Shown: positions 1 through 10,128 of the stretch, in pieces
Layout of the letters: the number at the start of each line of letters is the position of its first letter
Numbering within the stretch: the stretch's first letter is position 1
NCBI RefSeq assembly: GCF_029968015.1
Contig: NZ_JASCIS010000017.1
Span: forward strand, 1-64,000
Reading direction: 5' to 3'
DNA from: Streptomyces luteolus
GTDB taxonomy: Bacteria > Actinomycetota > Actinomycetes > Streptomycetales > Streptomycetaceae
Length of the DNA stretch: 64,000 nucleotides
Program-made: the position numbers and the translations under genes
The notes under the pieces: generated by a model
What the model was told of the DNA's origin: nothing
Seen by the model: only the letters and a program-made list of their open reading frames with translations
Database searches by the model: none

Positions 1-6
1 CGCCTG

Positions 7-1281
7 ATGGCCAAACGACGCGCCAATGGCGAAGGCACCATCACGAAGCGCAAGGACGGACGCTTCTCAGCCGCCGCCTACGTCTACCGTCCGGATGGAA
101 CACGAATGCGAAAGTTCGTCTACGGCAAGACCCGCGAGGAAGTGGCCGACAAGCTCACGGAGTTGCTGGCGAAGACCCGTCAGGGCATCCCCGCCGCGTC
201 CTCCGCGATGGCCTTCGGCGACTACCTGACGTACTGGCTCGCCACCGTCGCCCCCGAGCGCCTCAAGCCCGCGACCCTGAACAGCTACGAGGGCCTGACC
301 CGCCTCTACATCCGGCCGGCACTCGGCAAGAAACGGCTCAACCGGCTGTCCCCGGCGGACATTCGGCGCTTCCTCACCGAGTTCAAGAACGCTTGCCTGT
401 GCTGCCTGCGCGGCGCCGACCACGAACGACCCGAGGGCAAGCGCAATTGCTGCGCCGTGGGCAAGTGCTGCAAGCGCTCCGCGTCCGCCCGGACCGTGCA
501 GTACGTGCACGCCGTACTGCGGTCTGCCCTACAGCAGGCGATGCGCGAGGAACTGATCGCGCGGAACGTCGCGCGCATCGTGGAAACGCCCACCGTCACG
601 GCCAAGGAGGTGCGCCCCTTGGACGCTGCGGAAGTACGGCTGCTCCTCAAGACCGCCCGCCCGCACCGGCTGTACGCCCTGTGGCTTCTCCTCGTATCCA
701 CCGGCCTGCGCCGGGGTGAGGCTCTGGGGCTCACGTGGTCCGACATCGACCTCACGAATGGACAGCTCCGGGTGCGCCGGAACGTGCAGCGCATCCGCCG
801 GGAACTGCTCTTCGGGACGCCCAAGACCACACGGTCCATCCGCACGGTGCCACTGCCCCGACACCTCGTGCGGGCACTCACCCAACACCGCGAGCAGCAG
901 GAGAGGGAACGCAAGGTCGCAGGTGACAAGTGGAAGCCTGCCCCCGGCCAGCCGGACGGCCTGGTCTTCACGACGGCCAAAGGCAGGGTCACCGACCCCC
1001 GGAGCCTGAACCGGATGCTCACCATCCTGTGTCGGGACGCGAAGGTGCGGCGCGTGCGCGTCCACGACCTCCGCCACACCTGCGCCTCACTCCTGCTCGC
1101 CCAGGGCGTCGACGCCCGCACGATCATGGAGACGCTCGGCCACAGCACGATCACGATGACGCTCGACACCTACGCGCACGTGATGGACACGACGCTGCGG
1201 GCGGCGGCGGAGCACATGGATGACGCGCTCAACCTGGATGACTCCGAGGAGGAGTCGGAAGGGGAAGCCTCGGGCGACTGA
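7..1281 (+). CDS. int: Tyrosine site-specific integrase of an integrated element
   Basis: A 424-residue tyrosine recombinase that should integrate and excise a mobile element at the adjacent tRNA-Arg gene. The N-terminal part (about 1-125) resembles arm-binding and SAM-like core-binding domains. The catalytic domain has the full set: R235 in TGLRRGEA, HDLRH (H353, R356), H379 in LGHS and nucleophile Y389. Between the domains is a Cys-rich insert (C130, C132, C133, C148, C149, C154, C155) that may bind zinc; similar inserts occur in some actinobacterial integrases. The acidic tail follows Y389. The gene points at the tRNA 3' end 80 bp away, the usual order for actinomycete integrative elements, so the rest of the element should lie left of the window. 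The upstream RBS and any xis are outside the window. Confidence 0.93.
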   Translation: MAKRRANGEGTITKRKDGRFSAAAYVYRPDGTRMRKFVYGKTREEVADKLTELLAKTRQGIPAASSAMAFGDYLTYWLATVAPERLKPATLNSYEGLTRLYIRPALGKKRLNRLSPADIRRFLTEFKNACLCCLRGADHERPEGKRNCCAVGKCCKRSASARTVQYVHAVLRSALQQAMREELIARNVARIVETPTVTAKEVRPLDAAEVRLLLKTARPHRLYALWLLLVSTGLRRGEALGLTWSDIDLTNGQLRVRRNVQRIRRELLFGTPKTTRSIRTVPLPRHLVRALTQHREQQERERKVAGDKWKPAPGQPDGLVFTTAKGRVTDPRSLNRMLTILCRDAKVRRVRVHDLRHTCASLLLAQGVDARTIMETLGHSTITMTLDTYAHVMDTTLRAAAEHMDDALNLDDSEEESEGEASGD

Positions 1282-1300
1282 CGGCAGGTTTCCAGCGGCA

Positions 1301-1322
1301 CTGATGTCACCCGCTGATGTCA
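1301..1322. repeat. Direct repeat CTGATGTCA x2 next to the integrase
   Basis: Two copies of the 9-mer CTGATGTCA start at 1301 and 1314 (13-bp spacing), between the integrase stop and the tRNA-side terminator. The position suits an integrase arm-type site, but that is only inference. Confidence 0.35.
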
Positions 1323-1357
1323 AAGGCCCCGCCGGACGAACCGACGGGGCCTTTGAC
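1319..1357. terminator. Bidirectional terminator between integrase and tRNA-Arg
   Basis: A perfect 13-bp inverted repeat (GTCAAAGGCCCCG at 1319-1331, its complement at 1345-1357) with a 13-nt loop. Its A/T outer base pairs act as a U-tract for either direction. It lies downstream of both converging transcription units. Confidence 0.8.
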
Positions 1358-1362
1358 CTGTG

Positions 1363-1435
1363 TGCACTCGGCAGGATTCGAACCTGCAACCTTCTGATCC
1401 GTAGTCAGATGCTCTATCCGTTAAGCTACGAGTGC
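1363..1435 (-). tRNA. tRNA-Arg (anticodon ACG)
   Basis: A complete 73-nt cloverleaf on the minus strand. The acceptor arms GCACTCG / CGAGTGC pair, the anticodon loop is CTACGGA (ACG), and the T-arm is GCAGG-TTCGAAT-CCTGC. CCA is not encoded. Its 3' end faces the integrase gene, and the 3' half is the likely attachment core, which would keep the tRNA intact at this junction. Confidence 0.96.
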
Positions 1436-1611
1436 TTGTTCTGTTTTCGTCTTCGCTTCCCGGCCTTTCGGCCCGCTCGCGGCGACAGGAAGAACATTAC
1501 ATGACTGCCGTCGTCATGTGAAATCCGTTTAGCTCACCCCTTGTGACCTGCGAAAACGCTCCTGAGAGTGATCCTGGCGTGGCCCTTGGGCGCGCTCGGG
1601 TCCCGGACGCG

Positions 1612-1645
1612 CCGAAGCCCCGGTCCTTCAGGACCGGGGCTTCGG
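1612..1645 (-). terminator. Terminator of tRNA-Ser(GCT)
   Basis: A perfect 15-bp stem (1612-1626 with 1631-1645) closed by a TTCA tetraloop, 9 bp downstream of the tRNA-Ser 3' end. Confidence 0.8.
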
Positions 1646-1654
1646 ATCTTGCTG

Positions 1655-1745
1655 CGGAGGCGGAGGGATTTGAACCCTCGATGGGCTTTAAGACCCAAAC
1701 CGCATTAGCAGTGCGGCGCCATAGACCGGACTAGGCGACGCCTCC
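1655..1745 (-). tRNA. tRNA-Ser (anticodon GCT)
   Basis: A 91-nt tRNA with the long variable arm typical of tRNA-Ser. Acceptor arms GGAGGCG / CGCCTCC pair, the anticodon loop is CTGCTAA (GCT, reads AGC/AGU), and the T-loop is TTCAAAT. The discriminator base is G and CCA is not encoded. Confidence 0.96.
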
Positions 1746-2014
1746 AGCACACCGCGCTTGCGCGTGGTGCGTTGCAGATGATGACACAGCCCAGCGGGAT
1801 GTCACCAATCGCCACCCACGGTACTAGGCGGGCGGGCGGCAGGGCAAAGCGTTACGACGGGCGCGGCCTGCGGCGATGCGAGCGGGGGCGCGAGGGGCGC
1901 AACGTCGGGGCGCGACGGGCGTTAGTAGCGGTGAGGCGTTTCCTCTCGGGTCGCCCCGGGTCGCCCCCTCCGGTCACCCTCACCACTCGCCACCTCACCC
2001 TCCCTGGAGTCCCC

Positions 2015-2491
2015 GTGCTGCTGCGCCGTATCGCCTGCACCGCCGTCGCGTCCCTCGCCGCGCTGTCCGCCGCCCCCGCCGTCGCGCAGGAGGCCTCGCC
2101 CGCGCCGCGGTTACCGCTGACCGAGCAGGACCAGCTGACCGTGACCGTCTCGGGCACCGGCACCGCCGAGGACGGCACGTACCAGCTGGAGTGCGGAAGC
2201 GACGGGAGCTACGGCGGTACGCACCGGCACGCCGCGGAGGCGTGCGACCGGCTCGGGCAGCTCGCGCAGGAGGGCGCGGACCCGTTCGCGCCCGTGCCCG
2301 CGGACTCGTTCTGCACGATGCAGCACGGCGGCCCGGGCACCGCCCATGTCGTCGGTGTCTGGCAGGGCCGGCCGGTGAACGCGACGTACGACCGCAGTGG
2401 CGGGTGCGAGATCGGGCGGTGGAACACGATGGTGCCGGTGCTGCCCGAGGTCACGGGCGGCGGAGCGGGCGCTCCGGTCGGCTTGCGCTGA
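2015..2491 (+). CDS. SSI-family secreted protease inhibitor, with a TTA codon
   Basis: A 158-residue secreted protein of the Streptomyces subtilisin inhibitor family (I16), which blocks subtilisin-like serine proteases outside the cell. A signal peptide covers about residues 1-24 (cleavage near AVAQ). Four cysteines (C60/C77 and C100/C131) match the two SSI disulphides. The family signature VWQGRPV is at 115-121. The reactive loop reads FCTMQ, giving a probable P1 Met102. The GTG start at 2015 has GGAG 5 nt upstream. Codon 33 is TTA (2111-2113), the rare leucine codon read by bldA tRNA, so translation may be restricted to developing colonies. The region 1746-2014 upstream shows no other gene. 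Confidence 0.85.
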   Translation: MLLRRIACTAVASLAALSAAPAVAQEASPAPRLPLTEQDQLTVTVSGTGTAEDGTYQLECGSDGSYGGTHRHAAEACDRLGQLAQEGADPFAPVPADSFCTMQHGGPGTAHVVGVWQGRPVNATYDRSGGCEIGRWNTMVPVLPEVTGGGAGAPVGLR

Positions 2492-2850
2492 GACCGGCGC
2501 AGGCCTGCGCAGGCCGCCGCTGCCACATCGGTCGGCCACATCGGTCGGGCACACCGGTCGGGCCCCGGTCGGGCGCGCTGGTGAAGGCGTCGCCGGAAGC
2601 TCGTCGCGCTCAACCCGCCGACGCGGCACCTCCGTTGTGTGCGCCTCGTGTGCGGCGTGCGGCGGGAGGCACGCGCTCCCGTCACAGCGTGCGCGCGAGG
2701 CGCACACACCTCCTCCGTGCGACCTCCCTCTCATCCGGCATCGCGTGCGCAACGGGTGCCCGTAGACTCCTTCCCGTGACACGCCAAGGGCCGAGGGACC
2801 GGGGGTCCCAGAGGTCGGCAAAAGGGCAGTAACAGGGAGGATCCGTCGTC
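2492..2850. other. Intergenic region, no gene seen
   Basis: This 359-bp gap holds short CGGTCGG-rich direct repeats (about 2529-2575). A possible -10 hexamer TAGACT lies at 2764, before the next gene. I found no convincing terminator, RNA or small ORF. Confidence 0.4.
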
Positions 2851-5800
2851 GTGAGCAGCAGGCCATCCCGAGGCGCTGCTCGCCTCGCAGCCATACTCGA
2901 CGCCCTTCCGGACGCGCTGTTGCTCGTCAACGCCAACGGCACGGTCGTCAACGCCAACAGCATCGCGCTGGAGACCTTCGAGACCTCCGGCTGGTCGCTG
3001 GTCGGACGCGGTCTGCTCGATCTGCTGCCGGAGTTCGACTCCCGGCTGATCCCCGGCTCCATGCGGCGCCCCGACACGGTGGACGCGGACAGCCACGGGC
3101 GCACCAAGCCGCGGCGGATGACAGCACGGCGCACGGACGGAAGCGAGTTCCCGGTCGAAGTCACCAGTGCGAATCTGGAGGACTCCCGGGACGCGTACGA
3201 GTCGCACGGCACCTACGGATATTCCGGCGACGAGCTGCTGATGCTCGTCGTACGGGATCTTTCGGGCACCGTGGACACCGAGGCGGAGCTGGCGCGTTCG
3301 CAGCGGCAGACCGAGATGATCCTGCGAGCCGCCGCCGAGGGCGTCGTGGGTACCGACACCGAGGGCCGCGTCGTCCTCGTGAACCCGGCCGCCGCGCAGC
3401 TCCTCGGCTACCGCGCGAGCGATCTCGGCGGCAAGGAGCTGCACCCGCTGGTGCAGCACTCGCGGCCGGACGGCGAGCCGTTCCCGTACGAGGAGAGCCC
3501 GCTCGCGGACACGCTGCGCTCCGGGCGCAAGCACCGGGTGCGCGGGCAGGTGCTGTGGGCGAAGGACGGCAGCCAGGTCAAGGTCGACTTGACGACCGCG
3601 CCGGTGCGGGACGGGGACCAGCTGGTCGGCGCCGTCCTGGCGTTCACCGACCGCCGGGCGTACGACGAACTCGTGGAGCAGCACGCGCAGGAGACCGCCC
3701 AGGCCGAGCAGAAGTACGCGGAACTGGCCGAGGGCGAACAGCAGCGGTACGCGGAGCTCGAAGCGCGGGAGCAGGAGCGGTACGCGGAGCTGGAGTCCCG
3801 GGAGCAGGAGCGGTACGCGGCGCTCGCCGAGCGCGAGAAGGACCGGTACGAAGCCCTGGTCGAGCGGGAGAACGAGCGGTACGAGGCGCTTTCCGCGCGG
3901 CACGCCCAGCTGATCGCCGTGCTCGGTGAGTCGCTGCGCGGGCCGCTCGAGGAGCTCCGCCGCGAGCTGGGCACGCTCGCCGCGGACCCGGCGGGCCAGC
4001 TGTGGCCCGAGGCGAACCAGGTGCTGCACCACCTCTCCGCCGGGTACGCGCGCATGACGACGCTCGTCGACAACGTCCTGGCGTACCAGCACCTCGACAC
4101 CAACGCCGCCGAGCTGCACAAGCAGCGCGTCCTGGTCGACGGCGTGGTGGCCGCGGGCGTCGAGGGTGCCGTCGAGCTGATCGGGCCTGGCCGGGCGCAG
4201 TTCGCGGTGCACGCGCCGCCGTTGGAGGCCGAGGTGGACGGGCCGCGCCTCGCCACCGCGCTCGCGCATCTGATCGCGGACGTCGCCGGCATCGACGCGA
4301 CCGGCAATACGCGCGTATCCGCGGGTCCGGCCGCTGCCGGCCAGGTGGACTCGACGATCGTGGTCGCGGCCGCTCAGCGCGGCGAGGTCGTCCGCATCGA
4401 GGTGCGCGGTCCGTACGCGGGCGGCGATCCGGTGCACGGACCGATCGTGCGCGGCATCGTGCGGGCGCACGGCGGTGTCCTGCAGACGCACGAGGTGCCC
4501 GGGATGAGCGGCAGCGCGTACGTCCTTGAGGTGCCGTTGGGCGCTCAGGCCCCCGGTGCCGATGCCAGTGCCGGTCCCGGTGCCGGTCCCGGTCCCGGTG
4601 CCGGTGCCGGTGCCGGTGCCGTGGCTGCGGCTGGTACGGGGGCGGGTTCGGCTCCGGTGGTCGGTTCGGCCCTCGAATTGGCCTCCGCTGCGGGGCGGGG
4701 CGGTTCCGGTTCCGGTTCCGTTTCCGCCTCCGGTGAGGCCGTGCCCGTACCCGCTCAGGACCAGACCGAGGGCCGTGGGCGCCGGCGGGCCAGGCGTGGC
4801 CCTTCGGTGGACGCGTTCCTCGACGACAGCTCTGCCGGGGGCAACGAGGCCGAGTCCGGGGAGAGTTCGTCCGGGGAGAGTTCGTCCGGCGTGGCGGAGC
4901 CGCGCGGCCGGCGTCGGCGGCGGGCCGCTGCTCCGGCCGCGGAGTCGGTGCAGGGTGCCGAGCTCGTGCCCGCGCAGAGCGCCGAGCAGCCGTCGACGGA
5001 CGGTGCGGGGACCACGACGCCCCCCGCCTCCGCGGGTACGGGTCGCAGGCGCCGTCGTCCGGCGGCCGCCGAGGGCCAGGGTCAGCCGGCCCAGGGGTCC
5101 GTGGTGACCGCCGCCGAGCATGCCGCGGGCGGTTCCGGTTCGCGTTCCGGTTCGGGCCAGCGACTCGGTGACACGGTGCCGCCGCAGGGCGTGCCCGTAC
5201 CGGCCGAGTCCGCCGGGGTCGCGCCGGCCGGGCGCAGGGCGCCGCAGGCACTGGCCGCGCTGCCCGCCGCGGCTGCGGAGCCGACGACTCCGGAGCCCGG
5301 TTCGGAACCGGCTGCGGAGGGTGCCGAGGTCGAGGTGCGGCCCAGGGGGCGGCGGGCGCGACGTGCGCTGGCCGCCGCGCAGGAACGTGCCGCTGCCGCC
5401 GAGCGCGGTCCGCGTACCGCCTTCGCGCTGCCACCCGCCGAGGCCGACCGCACGCCGGAGGCGCCGGGTACGTCTGGCGTACCTGGCACGCCGGTCGCGC
5501 CGGTCGCGCCCGAGACCGTAGCCGCGCCCGCCCCCGCGCAGGTGACCGCACCCGCCGAAGTGGCTGAAGTCCCGGATGCCGACGTTGAGTTGGCGTCCCC
5601 GGCGGATGTCGATGGCGACCACGGCTACAACGCGCCCGACGGGCCGTCGGCCGACCACACCCCGCCGCAGCCGCACCCCGTTCCGGCACCCACCGGACGC
5701 CGCCGCGCCCGCCCGGCGCCCGAGCCCGCACCCGAGCCCGCACCGGAGCCCGCGCCTGCGCCCGAGCCCGCGCCCGGCGTGCCCGCCGCACTCCCGCCCG

Positions 5801-7467
5801 AGCAGGCACCCGTGGCACCCACGGCGCCCGCGGCGCCCTCCGCCGCAGCTCCGCAGGAGAGCGAGCCCGCGCCGGAAGAGGCAGCAGCAGCCGCACCGGA
5901 GACCCCGGAGGCGGAGGCCGACGAGGCGGACAAGGCGCTGCCGCAGCCTCAGTCGCAGCCGGAAGCACAGTCGCAGCCCGAGACCACGCCGCAGCGCAGT
6001 CGGCTCGCGCAGCCCCTGCCTGCGGAGGAGGACGCTCCGGCAGGCGGGTCGAGCACCTCGACGCAGGGCCGGGCGATCAGCGTGCGCACGCTCGGCCAGG
6101 GCGTCCCGTTCGCCCAGCACATCGCCGAGCAGCAGCGCCCCGCACCGCTTCCGGCCCGGGCGCCGGGGCAGCCGTCGAACTCGACCAAGTCCCAGACGGG
6201 CAGCCTGAACACGGCCGGCGGTCAGTCGACCGGCGGTTCAGGTCGCCGCCGCAAGCTGGGCACCCCGCAGGAGAAGAAGGCGGAGACGGCGGAGAAGGCG
6301 GCGACGGCGGAGAGGGCGCCGACTGCGGAGAAGGGGGCCGAGAACGCGGCTGCCGGGACTCAGGCTCCCCAGGCCCAGGCCGCTCAGAAGCCCTCGCCGA
6401 ACCCGACGCCCCCGCAGGCAGGTCCAGGACCGCTGCCCCCGGCCGGTTCCCTGCCCGGCACGGGCCCCCTCCCCGGCTCCGGGTCACTTCCCGGATCTGG
6501 TTCGCTTCCCGGCTCCGGTCCCCTCCCCGGCTCCGGTTCGCTCCCCGGCTCCGGTCCCCTCCCCGGTTCCGGTTCGCTCGCCGGGAGTGGGCCGCTGCCC
6601 GGCGGTGAGGGGCAGCGCACCGAGGGCCGGTCCTACGCGATCGGTGCCCCGGACGAGGGTGCCGAGGGGCCCGAACCGCTCGACGGTCCCGGTGGCGCGG
6701 TCGAGGTCGCGAACAGTCCGCAGCCCCAGCCGATGGACGACGAGCTGCCGCCCGAGCCGCTCGACAACCCACGCCGACTGCTCGTCTGGCCCGCGCCCGA
6801 CGTCTCCACGCAGCAGGCGCTGAGCGACCGCGGCTACCGCCCGGTGATCGTGAACTCCCGCGACGAGGTGGACGCCCAGATCGCGGCGTTCCCGGCCGCG
6901 CTCTTCGTGGACCCGCTGACCGGGCCGATCACGCGGACCGCGCTGCAGTCGCTGCGGCAGGCGGCGGTCGCGGCCGAGGTGCCCGTCCTGGTGACCGCCG
7001 GCCTGGGCCAGGCCTCGCGCGAGGCGGCCTACGGCGCCGACCCCGCCGTACTCCTGAAGGCGCTCGCGCCGCGGGACAGCGAGCAGCACCCGTCGCGCGT
7101 CCTGCTCATCGAGGAGCACGACGAGATCGCGCGGGCGCTCACCGCCACCCTGGAGCGGCGCGGTATGCAGGTCGCGCGGGCCACCGCCGACACGGACGCG
7201 GTGACGCTCGCGACGCAGATGCGGCCGAACCTGGTCGTGATGGATCTGCTGCAGGTACGCCGCCGGCGCGCCGGAATCGTCGACTGGCTGCGTGCCAACG
7301 GGCAGTTGAACCGCACCCCGCTGGTCGTCTACACGGCGGCCGCCGAACAGTCGGACCTGCCGAAGCTGGCCTCCGGCGAGACCGTGCTGTTCCTCGCGGA
7401 GCGGTCCACGAGCCCCGAGGTGCAGGGCCGGATCGTCGACCTCCTCGCGAAGATCGGCACCAACTGA
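2851..7467 (+). CDS. Very large PAS-PAS / degenerate histidine kinase / receiver protein
   Basis: A 1538-residue cytoplasmic signalling protein with no TM segment. In order: two PAS-like domains (about 10-125 and 150-270), a charged coiled coil with repeated ERYAELE-type units (about 271-350), a kinase-like module (350-560), roughly 720 residues of Pro/Ala/Glu/Gly low complexity (565-1285, including GSLPGSG repeats), then two receiver-like domains (from 1309 and 1416). The H-box equivalent reads GESLRGPL, so E360 replaces the phosphorylatable His. The ATP-site N-box and G-box are also unrecognisable, suggesting a pseudokinase scaffold. The second receiver keeps an acidic pocket (LLIEEHD) and D1465 in VVMDLL; the first lacks a clear phospho-Asp. 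The GTG start has GGGAGG 10 nt upstream. It appears monocistronic. Confidence 0.8.
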   Translation: MSSRPSRGAARLAAILDALPDALLLVNANGTVVNANSIALETFETSGWSLVGRGLLDLLPEFDSRLIPGSMRRPDTVDADSHGRTKPRRMTARRTDGSEFPVEVTSANLEDSRDAYESHGTYGYSGDELLMLVVRDLSGTVDTEAELARSQRQTEMILRAAAEGVVGTDTEGRVVLVNPAAAQLLGYRASDLGGKELHPLVQHSRPDGEPFPYEESPLADTLRSGRKHRVRGQVLWAKDGSQVKVDLTTAPVRDGDQLVGAVLAFTDRRAYDELVEQHAQETAQAEQKYAELAEGEQQRYAELEAREQERYAELESREQERYAALAEREKDRYEALVERENERYEALSARHAQLIAVLGESLRGPLEELRRELGTLAADPAGQLWPEANQVLHHLSAGYARMTTLVDNVLAYQHLDTNAAELHKQRVLVDGVVAAGVEGAVELIGPGRAQFAVHAPPLEAEVDGPRLATALAHLIADVAGIDATGNTRVSAGPAAAGQVDSTIVVAAAQRGEVVRIEVRGPYAGGDPVHGPIVRGIVRAHGGVLQTHEVPGMSGSAYVLEVPLGAQAPGADASAGPGAGPGPGAGAGAGAVAAAGTGAGSAPVVGSALELASAAGRGGSGSGSVSASGEAVPVPAQDQTEGRGRRRARRGPSVDAFLDDSSAGGNEAESGESSSGESSSGVAEPRGRRRRRAAAPAAESVQGAELVPAQSAEQPSTDGAGTTTPPASAGTGRRRRRPAAAEGQGQPAQGSVVTAAEHAAGGSGSRSGSGQRLGDTVPPQGVPVPAESAGVAPAGRRAPQALAALPAAAAEPTTPEPGSEPAAEGAEVEVRPRGRRARRALAAAQERAAAAERGPRTAFALPPAEADRTPEAPGTSGVPGTPVAPVAPETVAAPAPAQVTAPAEVAEVPDADVELASPADVDGDHGYNAPDGPSADHTPPQPHPVPAPTGRRRARPAPEPAPEPAPEPAPAPEPAPGVPAALPPEQAPVAPTAPAAPSAAAPQESEPAPEEAAAAAPETPEAEADEADKALPQPQSQPEAQSQPETTPQRSRLAQPLPAEEDAPAGGSSTSTQGRAISVRTLGQGVPFAQHIAEQQRPAPLPARAPGQPSNSTKSQTGSLNTAGGQSTGGSGRRRKLGTPQEKKAETAEKAATAERAPTAEKGAENAAAGTQAPQAQAAQKPSPNPTPPQAGPGPLPPAGSLPGTGPLPGSGSLPGSGSLPGSGPLPGSGSLPGSGPLPGSGSLAGSGPLPGGEGQRTEGRSYAIGAPDEGAEGPEPLDGPGGAVEVANSPQPQPMDDELPPEPLDNPRRLLVWPAPDVSTQQALSDRGYRPVIVNSRDEVDAQIAAFPAALFVDPLTGPITRTALQSLRQAAVAAEVPVLVTAGLGQASREAAYGADPAVLLKALAPRDSEQHPSRVLLIEEHDEIARALTATLERRGMQVARATADTDAVTLATQMRPNLVVMDLLQVRRRRAGIVDWLRANGQLNRTPLVVYTAAAEQSDLPKLASGETVLFLAERSTSPEVQGRIVDLLAKIGTN

Positions 7468-7495
7468 CCGTCCCTCAAGGGCCGTTGCGCACGCG

Positions 7496-7535
7496 GATGA
7501 GGGGCGCTGTTTCACGTGAAACAGCGCCCCTCATC
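7496..7535. other. parS: parS-like centromere site inside a terminator palindrome
   Basis: A perfect 40-nt palindrome (20-bp arms) between convergent genes. Its centre, 7508-7523, is TGTTTCACGTGAAACA, identical to the consensus ParB-binding parS site. The outer GC-rich arms can also act as a bidirectional terminator for the flanking genes. Streptomyces carry many parS sites clustered around oriC; here one appears to share its sequence with a terminator. Confidence 0.85.
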
Positions 7536-7550
7536 CCGTGTCCCAGGACC

Positions 7551-9197
<1,647 letters not shown>

Positions 9198-9249
9198 GGC
9201 GTCCTCCCGGTGGGCGCTACGGAGCAGTAGGGTTCCGCCGATTCTCACC

Positions 9250-9267
9250 ACATACCACGTGGTATGT
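9250..9267. promoter_or_regulatory. Perfect palindromic operator upstream of the acyl-CoA synthetase
   Basis: ACATACCACGTGGTATGT is an uninterrupted 18-bp palindrome 53-70 bp upstream of the GTG start. It looks like a dimeric repressor site (TetR or MarR type). No regulator gene is adjacent, so the protein that binds it is unknown. Confidence 0.65.
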
Positions 9268-9332
9268 CACTACTGCGGCGCGGATGGATGCCGAACGGAC
9301 GCGTGATCCAGCCCACCGTCGGAGCGGCCCGC

Positions 9333-9938
9333 TCAGCGCACCGGCGTCAGCTCCGGGTCCTGGCGCAGCTTGCCGAGCGCCCGGGAGACGGCGCTCTTCA
9401 CGGTGCCGATGGAGACTCCGAGCACCTCGGCGGTCTGGGCCTCGCTCAGGTCCTCGTAGTAGCGCAGGACGACCATCGCGCGCTGGCGGGCGGGCAGTTT
9501 CATGATCGCGCGCCACATGGCGTCCTTGAGCACCTGCTGCTCGGCCGGGTCCGCGAGCGGTATCGGGTCCGGCTCGGGAAGCTCCTCGCAGGCGAACTCG
9601 TCGATCTTGCGCTTGCGCCACTGCGAGGTCCGGGTGTTGAGCAGGGCCCGGCGCACATAGCCGTCCAGGGCCCGGTGGTCCTCGATCCGCTCCCAGGCGA
9701 CGTACGTCTTGGTGAGCGCGGTCTGCAGCAGGTCCTCCGCGTCGTTGGGGTTGGCGGTCAGCGAGCGCGCGGTGCGCAGCAGCACGGGTCGGCGGGCGCG
9801 CATGTACGAGGAGAAGGACGGGTACCGGGAGTGCGCGGTCATGGTCATGGTCGTGGTGGTGGCCGTCGTGGCCGCGGTGGCCGCCCCCGTAGCGGCCTTC
9901 GACGCAACACTGCGGACGGGCCCCTCAATAACGGTCAT
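9333..9938 (-). CDS. ECF sigma factor, SigE-like subgroup
   Basis: A 201-residue RNA polymerase sigma factor. After a Thr/Ala/Met-rich N-terminus (about 1-40), the region 2 motif NPNDAEDLLQTALTKTYVAW and the region 4 helix-turn-helix (RQRAMVVLRYYEDLSEAQTA ... GTVKSAVSRALGKLR) are both present, so it should recognise its own promoter class. No anti-sigma gene is adjacent. The ATG at 9938 has GGAG only 2 nt away, so the true start may be the later in-frame MTMTAHSRY methionines. The neighbour to the left is the acyl-CoA synthetase and the one to the right a secreted DUF1906 protein; neither suggests a regulon. Confidence 0.85.
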   Translation of the reverse strand: MTVIEGPVRSVASKAATGAATAATTATTTTMTMTAHSRYPSFSSYMRARRPVLLRTARSLTANPNDAEDLLQTALTKTYVAWERIEDHRALDGYVRRALLNTRTSQWRKRKIDEFACEELPEPDPIPLADPAEQQVLKDAMWRAIMKLPARQRAMVVLRYYEDLSEAQTAEVLGVSIGTVKSAVSRALGKLRQDPELTPVR

Positions 9939-10046
9939 GGCTCCACGCTAGGAGCGGCCCCAGCTCAGCGGATCGGCCCCAGGTCCCGAACCCTCGTCCC
10001 CCTCAGGTTGTACGCGCGGCGCCCGTCCCACCTCCTGAGGGTGGAG

Positions 10047-10083
10047 GGGCCCGGGCCCGCCCCCGAGGGGTGAACCCGGGCCC
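10047..10083 (-). terminator. Terminator after the DUF1906 gene
   Basis: A 9-bp GC stem (10047-10055 with 10075-10083) with a smaller hairpin inside it. It sits downstream of the minus-strand gene ending at 10129. Next to it is a duplicated GGAGAAGGAGTC (10091 and 10110). Confidence 0.55.
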
Positions 10084-10128
10084 GCCGCAAGGAGAAGGAG
10101 TCTCCGTACGGAGAAGGAGTCGCCGCCC

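Noticed and set aside
2731..6120. Long 1129-codon frame on the minus strand
   Set aside because: It is antisense to the PAS/receiver gene. It is open because of GC codon bias, and has no domain or RBS.
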